Source: SAR86 cluster bacterium (GTDB lineage: Bacteria > Pseudomonadota > Gammaproteobacteria > Magnimaribacterales > D2472). Taken from it: a stretch of DNA of 64,000 bases. Below the pieces are notes generated by a model, which was given only the letters and a program-made list of their open reading frames with translations, was not told the origin of the DNA and did not search any database. How positions within the stretch are numbered: position 1 is the first letter of the stretch; every line of letters starts with the position of its first letter. Where the stretch lies: contig CP097973.1 of assembly GCA_023703655.1 (NCBI GenBank), forward strand, positions 106,663-170,662, read 5' to 3'. This document shows positions 58,833-64,000 of the stretch, in pieces. Position numbers and translations under genes: made by a program.

Positions 58833-60302
58833 TCAATTATCTAATTTGAGGTTGATTTTGCCCTCTAATGGAGATGTGCCAACAATTACCACGTTTAATC
58901 TTTGACTCATCATATATTTAGTCCCTGTCTTCTCACCATAAAGAAAATTTCCATTATTTGATAAAAAATACCTATCTTTTTTTAACTCACTGACATGAAG
59001 TAAACCGGAAATTTGGAACTTTTCTAAATTAACAAATAGCCCAAACTCAGTAACACCTACCACAAAGCCCTTCAATCTTTCACCAAAATATTTTTCTAAA
59101 AATGAAATAATTAAAATTTGATGAATTTGTCTTGAGGCATTCTCTGCACGTTGTTCAAGTTGAGATGAGTTAATACATATCTCTTCAAGATCCTCTTCAC
59201 TAAAATTAAAAACTTTCTCTTTATTCAAAATGATTTTAATTAATCTATGTGCTATTAAATCAGGATAACGCCTAATTGGTGAAGTAAAATGACAATAACT
59301 TGAGAGTTGTAAACCAAAGTGACCTATGTTGTTAGTAGAATACTCTGCTCTTTGCATTGCCTGCAATATTAGTGAATTAGTTAACATATCATCATCTTTT
59401 ACTTTCGAATTTATCAAATGTAATTGATCTATTTTTGAAGCCTTGTTTGAAAAACTTCTCTTTAAAACTAATTTCATTAGATGATCAATTTTTGTTTCTT
59501 CTGGTTCTTCATGAATCCTATACGGACACATTTTCATTTTTATATTTAAAAAATTTGCAGCACATTCATTTGCTAACAACATGCATTCTTCAATAACTTT
59601 TTGAGATTTCAGAGATGCATCAAAACCAATTTTTTTGACATACCCATCTTTGGACAGATCTAATTTGTGAGCTTTTGTTGAAAAATTTAAAGCTTTTCTT
59701 GCAATTTTCTTTTTCAACCGAAGTGTTGTTAATTTTTTAAGATTTTTAAGCGAATTTTTTATTTCACTGCCTAAGTTTTTTTTGTATTCAAACTCTTCAT
59801 TAAAATCTTCGTAACACAATCTAATTTTTGATTCTATAATTGCCTGATAAAATGAATATTTCTTAATCTCTCCATCAGCATTTAATTTTATATCTGCAAC
59901 CAGTACTGGTCTCATCTCGCAAGGTTTCAATGAGCATAAATTATTCGAAAGTTCTTCAGGTAACATTGGTATTACGTATTGTGGAAAGTAAATTGAGGTA
60001 CCTCGAATACATGCTTCTTTATCTAAACAAGAGTTCTGCTTTACATAAAGAGAAACATCTGCAATTGCAACAAGCAAATTAAAATTATCTTTTTGCTGTT
60101 TGCAATAAACTGCGTCATCAAAGTCTTTTGCATCTATGCCATCAATGGTTACAAAAGGTAATTCTGAGAGGTTTTTCCTATCTAATTTATCAATCTCAAT
60201 TTTCACACTCTGGGCTTCACTTAAAACTTTACTCGAAAAAGATTTAGGCAACTGATTTTGATCAATTACAAAGTTAATTGCAGTTTTAAGATTGATTTTC
60301 AT
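58833..60302 (-). CDS. rnr: RNB-family 3'-5' exoribonuclease (RNase R-like, lacking N-terminal domains)
   Basis: The protein of 489 residues has an RNB catalytic domain and a C-terminal S1 domain. The acidic site TIDGIDAKDFDDAVY (Asp54, Asp60, Asp62, Asp63) and HFTSPIRRYPDLIAHRL are intact, and the S1 part begins near FVVGVTEFGLFVNLEK (about 410). E. coli RNase R has about 810 residues, with a helix-turn-helix and two cold-shock domains first; here only about 45 residues precede the RNB block. The divergent TonB gene starts 42 bp upstream, so nothing more fits. Its place before rlmB supports rnr. The missing domains should change RNA loading and helicase activity. Confidence 0.88.
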   Translation of the reverse strand: MKINLKTAINFVIDQNQLPKSFSSKVLSEAQSVKIEIDKLDRKNLSELPFVTIDGIDAKDFDDAVYCKQQKDNFNLLVAIADVSLYVKQNSCLDKEACIRGTSIYFPQYVIPMLPEELSNNLCSLKPCEMRPVLVADIKLNADGEIKKYSFYQAIIESKIRLCYEDFNEEFEYKKNLGSEIKNSLKNLKKLTTLRLKKKIARKALNFSTKAHKLDLSKDGYVKKIGFDASLKSQKVIEECMLLANECAANFLNIKMKMCPYRIHEEPEETKIDHLMKLVLKRSFSNKASKIDQLHLINSKVKDDDMLTNSLILQAMQRAEYSTNNIGHFGLQLSSYCHFTSPIRRYPDLIAHRLIKIILNKEKVFNFSEEDLEEICINSSQLEQRAENASRQIHQILIISFLEKYFGERLKGFVVGVTEFGLFVNLEKFQISGLLHVSELKKDRYFLSNNGNFLYGEKTGTKYMMSQRLNVVIVGTSPLEGKINLKLDN

Positions 60303-60343
60303 TTTTTTGTATCAACATCTTTATACTATACTGAAGCTATTTA

Positions 60344-62920
60344 ATGAAAAAAATAACCATATTTATTTTATCTTTGATCTGTCTGAATATCCTTGCTGAT
60401 GAGATAGAAGAAATAACAATTTTAGGAACATACTTACAGAATGGTGAACTTGATTCATCACCAGTTGAACTCATTTCAAAAAAACGTTTTGATGATTTTA
60501 ATATTTCATCAATAGCTGAGATTAGTAAATTTATAAGTGCTGCCTCAGGTTCGCATTTTCAGACTAACGCATTGGGTGGACAAGATCAGGGTATGGCGTC
60601 TATCACTTTGCGTGGACTAGATCACTCATCAACTTTGATACTGATTAACTCAAAGAGGCAAACTTTTGCAGGTACTGCTGCAAATGATGGAGAGGGATAT
60701 ATCGATGTTAATATTATTCCTGAAATTGCAATTCAAAGAATTGAGATCCTTAAGGAGGGTGCAACTTCATTATATGGATCAGATGCAATAGCTGGTGTTA
60801 TAAATTTTCAATTAATAGAGCAGTTCAAAGGAATGAAACTGGACATTAAGCATCAAGATACTGACAACTACTCACAAACTGATAATAACATTGGGATTTT
60901 ATTTGGAAATAATGTTTTCGGATTTGATTTAGTGGCTGGATTACAGTTTTTAAATAGGAGCTCTCTACCAGCAAGATCAATCGATGGTATTGCAGAGCTT
61001 GCCTTGAGTGGATTAGGAAAGACATTCAGGATCGCTGAAGCAGATACAGTTTCAGGGGGATTGTACTCAGGTACATATGCAGCAGGACAATTTGTGCCAG
61101 ATCCAAATTGTGAATCAAATGGCGGTATTTTAGACGGAAACTTCTGTAGATTTTTGTATGGTAATAGGTTCAATGTTGTAAATGATGAGGACCATCAAAA
61201 AATCTATGGCACGATTTCAAGGCAACTTGGCAATTTATATTTTCAATCTACAATTATAGAGTCTTCGATTGATGTAAATGACAATCCACAGTCACCGTCA
61301 TATCCAGCGCTACCTTTTTTATCAAGAAATATTTTGCCTTCTCAAGGTGGGAGTCCATTTAACGTACCTGTTCGTTGGTACGGACGTCCATTAGGTTCTG
61401 AGTATCCCTCACCATACTCCCCAAAAGATATAAATCAATTTCATTGGAGTAATAAAGTGATCATAGATTTGTCAGACATTTCAAAGTTAGAGATCGCTTT
61501 TACAAAGAGCGAGCATGAAAATAATCATTACCGTCCTGATGTTATTGACTCAAGATTTTTAAATGCACTAAATGGATTGGGAGGTATAAATGGTGACTTA
61601 ACATGGGATATTTTTGATTCAAATCAGATTCCAGATTCCCTAATTGACTACGTCAAGGGAGCTGAAATTTCTAATAAAAAAGCATCACAAGATATTATAG
61701 ATGTAATTTTTTTATCTCAAATGAGTGGCTTTGATCTTGCCTTGGGTTTGCAATATTTAGAAGATGATCTTGAGATATATTATGATGATTTATCAAGGGT
61801 CGTCTTTGATAATGATGGTCAGTTCATAAAATCTGCAGACTTATTTTTCTTGGGTGGTGGAAAAAATGTTTCGGCTTCAAGAAACAAAAGAGCATTATTT
61901 TTTGAGCTAAGTAGAAATTATTTTTCAAGCATTGATTTAAGATTAGCTGGAAGGTTTGAAGATTTTGATACTGGTTCGTCTTTTGATCCAAAGGTCTCAT
62001 TGAAGTATGAGGTAAACAATTTGATTTCAATTAGAGCATCTATGAGTGAATCTTTTTCCATGCCCTCGATGGCACAAATGTTTTCTAGTGAGGTTCAGCT
62101 AGGAAGTGTAAGAGACACTTCAAATGTATTTGTTCGTCAAGCGCAGCTTGGTAATCCAAACTTAAAACCAGCGACCTCAGAAAATTTGAATCTTGGGTTG
62201 CTTATTAATGCCCTAAATTACAAATTTTCTCTGGATTATTGGCAAATTGATTATGAAAATAGAATTGAAGCTCAAAGTGCTCAAGCTCTGCTGAATGAGA
62301 ATCCAAATGGTCCTGCAATAACAAGGAATGTTGATGGTGATCTTATTGGAGTAACCACAACCTATTTTAATGAAGAATCAACGGAAGTTGCAGGCATTGA
62401 TCTTGATTTAAGTTATAGCTTTCCAATTAATAAGTTAGGCGACTTTGATATAAGAATTGTTGGAACAAACCTCATAAAATTTTCAACTCCATTAGTTGAA
62501 AGCGGTGTAAGCAAAATGCAAAATCGGGTTGGAAGATTTAACTATGATTCTCATATGCACTCCTTACCAAGAAATAGGATAAATCTTTTTTTTGGCATTA
62601 ATGGTAAAAACTTCAGGCATCAATTGAACACTCGCTATATTGACAGTTATAAAAACACCAGAGCAATAACTGGATTAGGATTAACCTATGGTTATAAAAA
62701 TAAAGTCGACAGCTTTGTTGTCCACGATTATTGTCTAAAAAATTCTGAAACATTTACTCCTGATTTTTTTAATGGCAAGTTAAATTTTGGATTTTGTATA
62801 ATAAATATCAATGATGAGTCAGCGCCGCAACTTTATGATGCACCAGATTTTAGTTTTGATACCAGGGTGCATGATCCTAGAGGCAGAATGTTCTCTATCA
62901 ACTTTAATTTGGAATTGTAA
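60344..62920 (+). CDS. TonB-dependent outer-membrane receptor
   Basis: This receptor has 858 residues. A signal peptide (about 1-18) is followed by a TonB-box-like EEITILGTY, a plug domain (about 35-160) with ITLRGLDHSSTLILINSKRQ and LKEGATSLYGSDAIAGVINF, and a beta-barrel ending RGRMFSINFNLEL with C-terminal Leu in a terminal strand pattern. It imports a ligand using the TonB-ExbBD system, which is not in the window. Four Cys occur, one pair in a loop near 258-266 (DPNCESNGGILDGNFCRF), a possible disulfide. The ligand is unknown; siderophore-type markers are not apparent. TATACT at 60327-60332 may be its -10. Confidence 0.92.
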   Translation: MKKITIFILSLICLNILADEIEEITILGTYLQNGELDSSPVELISKKRFDDFNISSIAEISKFISAASGSHFQTNALGGQDQGMASITLRGLDHSSTLILINSKRQTFAGTAANDGEGYIDVNIIPEIAIQRIEILKEGATSLYGSDAIAGVINFQLIEQFKGMKLDIKHQDTDNYSQTDNNIGILFGNNVFGFDLVAGLQFLNRSSLPARSIDGIAELALSGLGKTFRIAEADTVSGGLYSGTYAAGQFVPDPNCESNGGILDGNFCRFLYGNRFNVVNDEDHQKIYGTISRQLGNLYFQSTIIESSIDVNDNPQSPSYPALPFLSRNILPSQGGSPFNVPVRWYGRPLGSEYPSPYSPKDINQFHWSNKVIIDLSDISKLEIAFTKSEHENNHYRPDVIDSRFLNALNGLGGINGDLTWDIFDSNQIPDSLIDYVKGAEISNKKASQDIIDVIFLSQMSGFDLALGLQYLEDDLEIYYDDLSRVVFDNDGQFIKSADLFFLGGGKNVSASRNKRALFFELSRNYFSSIDLRLAGRFEDFDTGSSFDPKVSLKYEVNNLISIRASMSESFSMPSMAQMFSSEVQLGSVRDTSNVFVRQAQLGNPNLKPATSENLNLGLLINALNYKFSLDYWQIDYENRIEAQSAQALLNENPNGPAITRNVDGDLIGVTTTYFNEESTEVAGIDLDLSYSFPINKLGDFDIRIVGTNLIKFSTPLVESGVSKMQNRVGRFNYDSHMHSLPRNRINLFFGINGKNFRHQLNTRYIDSYKNTRAITGLGLTYGYKNKVDSFVVHDYCLKNSETFTPDFFNGKLNFGFCIININDESAPQLYDAPDFSFDTRVHDPRGRMFSINFNLEL

Positions 62921-63205
62921 ATGAAAGATTTCTTAAAACTAATTAATCGCATCAGCTTATGTGGTTTCTTTATGTTATTACCATTAGCATCATTATCGCA
63001 GGAAGCAACAAAACCCGATTCAGTGAGAACTGTTAGCGAAATGACAATCCAGGAATTGAAAGAAGTTGTTCAAGATATAGTTGAGGACAGTATTGAGAAA
63101 TGTGTTGTCGCCGGAACAATGGAAGGAAGGGCGGTACCATTATCTTTAAAAGTTGAGGGTGAAGTTGTTGCAAAAATGACTTGTAACTTTGATAAGGAAG
63201 ATTAA
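62921..63205 (+). CDS. Small exported protein of unknown function
   Basis: The 94-residue frame begins right after the receptor stop (TAAATG) and is likely cotranscribed. It has a signal peptide (hydrophobic core about 12-25, cut near LASLSQ). The mature part of about 68 residues is acidic and predicted mostly helical at first (TIQELKEVVQDIVEDSIEK) with two Cys, in EKCVVAG and MTCNFDKED, that could form a disulfide. I do not recognise the family. Its position suggests a role with the receptor, for example as a periplasmic binder; this is a guess. Its stop touches the tRNA-Thr 3' end. Confidence 0.7.
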   Translation: MKDFLKLINRISLCGFFMLLPLASLSQEATKPDSVRTVSEMTIQELKEVVQDIVEDSIEKCVVAGTMEGRAVPLSLKVEGEVVAKMTCNFDKED

Positions 63206-63282
<77 letters not shown>

Positions 63283-63302
63283 GCGAGTAGAAGTTTACAT
63301 TA

Positions 63303-63857
63303 TTAGATTTTTAATTTACAGCCCGTTCCTCCAAGGCCGCAATAACCATTTGGATTTTTAGCAAGATATTGTTGATGATATTCCTCAGCAAGAAAGTATT
63401 TTTCAGTCATTGATATCTCAGTTGTTATAGTGCCAAAGTTATTGTTATAGAGTTCTTCTTGAAAAAGGTTCATTGAGAGTTCGACAACATCTCTATCCGC
63501 TTCATCTTCAATAAAAACTACAGAGCGATACTGGGAACCAATATCATTACCTTGGCGCATTCCCTGAGTAGGATCATGCGCTTCCCAAAACACTTTAAGC
63601 AAATCTTTTAGTTCTATATCATTTGGCTTGTAATCAACTTTCACTACTTCGACGTGATCTGTTAAACCAGAGCATACCTCTTCATAGCTTGGATTTTCTG
63701 TTTTACCTCCTGAATAGCCAACCGAGGTTAATACCACACCACTTAATTCCCAAAATTTTTTCTCTAAACCCCAAAAGCAGCCACCACCAAAAATTATTGA
63801 TTTGGTTTCCTTAAGAGTATTTGTAGAAATTTCATTTCCATATACAAAGTGCTTCAT
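63303..63857 (-). CDS. msrA: Peptide methionine sulfoxide reductase MsrA
   Basis: The enzyme of 184 residues reduces methionine-S-sulfoxide in proteins. GGGCFWG (catalytic Cys27) is followed by GYSGG and EVCSGLTDHVEVV, and the middle has FWEAHDPTQGMRQGNDIGSQYRS. Two C-terminal cysteines (Cys173 and Cys180 in GYCGLGGTGCKL) are the resolving pair, so thioredoxin (TrxA at 33066) is the likely reductant. It follows birA by 5 bp, and tRNA-Thr lies 20 bp downstream. No MsrB domain is fused. Confidence 0.95.
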   Translation of the reverse strand: MKHFVYGNEISTNTLKETKSIIFGGGCFWGLEKKFWELSGVVLTSVGYSGGKTENPSYEEVCSGLTDHVEVVKVDYKPNDIELKDLLKVFWEAHDPTQGMRQGNDIGSQYRSVVFIEDEADRDVVELSMNLFQEELYNNNFGTITTEISMTEKYFLAEEYHQQYLAKNPNGYCGLGGTGCKLKI

Positions 63858-63862
63858 AATTA

Positions 63863-64000
63863 TTAATAATCATAAACTCCTTTAATGGATATTTCACCTG
63901 ATTCAAATTCATGAATTTTGTTATTAAAATCCAATTTAATATGCCCCTGACTGTTAATACCTTTACAAACGCCTTCAATTTCTTTTTCTTCCTTAATAAA
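63863..64000 (-). CDS. birA: Biotin-protein ligase BirA, C-terminal part (runs off right edge)
   Basis: The minus strand from 64000 gives 45 codons and a TAA at 63863-63865. EIEGVCKGINSQGHIKLDF and HEFESGEISIKG match the C-terminal SH3-like domain of BirA, including GI---G-L-L and the GEISLR motif. BirA activates biotin with ATP and attaches it to AccB (25104-25541). Only the end of the gene is visible, so the presence of the DNA-binding repressor domain cannot be judged. It precedes msrA by 5 bp. Confidence 0.85.
   Translation of the reverse strand, partial: FIKEEKEIEGVCKGINSQGHIKLDFNNKIHEFESGEISIKGVYDY

Overview
The window is a dense, AT-rich (roughly one-third G+C by eye) stretch of a free-living gammaproteobacterial chromosome. 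Gene orders such as aroQ-accB-accC, rsfS-rlmH-mrdA-rodA-mltB-dacA, lpxC-secA, rnr-rlmB, trxA-rho and coaE-yacG are gammaproteobacterial. Very short spacers, many 4-bp and tail-to-tail overlaps, reduced proteins, a TonB receptor and a PPi-type phosphofructokinase suggest a streamlined marine lineage of the SAR86 type. That placement is an inference from content; the complete 16S gene (47848-49399) can settle it.

Layout. 1-12126: the 5' end of mutM and a tolC-like gene diverge from parE-parC. Then come argD, a DUF2244 membrane protein, PPi-phosphofructokinase, mpl, a Lon-N-domain protein, a CurA-like reductase and a small membrane protein. 12223-18879: an elongation and peptidoglycan operon (rsfS, rlmH, mrdA, rodA, mltB, dacA, dat). 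It runs head-on into 18842-26465 on the other strand: dsbD-alpha remnant, aroQ, accB, accC, leuS, an unknown CrtC/AttH-like gene, lptE and holA. 26477-34753: a flavin monooxygenase, an esterase and a double-ATPase ABC protein, followed by ilvD, hemB, trxA and rho. 34755-36909: hemD, hemC and rsmD on the minus strand. 36919-43356: flavin reductase, DUF4399 protein, a TetR repressor with a perfect palindromic operator, its divergent RND pump genes, and bamD. 43422-47693: rluD and ilvI-ilvH-ilvC. 47848-52618: a complete 16S-23S-5S operon with no spacer tRNA, clear processing stems and a terminator. 52678-60302: SnoaL-like gene, coaE and yacG facing a TMP-synthase-like gene, secA, lpxC, rlmB and a short RNase R. 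60344-64000: TonB receptor, small exported protein, tRNA-Thr(UGU), msrA and the 3' end of birA.

How it works together. Most genes are core functions: topoisomerase IV, cell-wall elongation, branched-chain amino acids, heme, fatty-acid carboxylation, LPS and secretion. The TetR/RND unit could use the tolC-like channel at 217-1602 as its outer-membrane exit. Several genes sit in their conserved slot but have lost domains: dsbD keeps only its alpha domain, the mutT slot keeps only the TMP-synthase-like tail, and RNase R lacks its cold-shock domains. The leuS-lptE-holA block is inverted against rsfS-rlmH, and nadD is missing between them.

No CRISPR array, prophage, transposase or insertion sequence was seen. 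No protein-coding gap exceeds 300 bases except the rRNA operon. I found no clearly undescribed system; the best leads are the truncated genes, the FMO/esterase/ABC cassette, the unknown gene at 20241-21344 and the ilvC-rrn junction.
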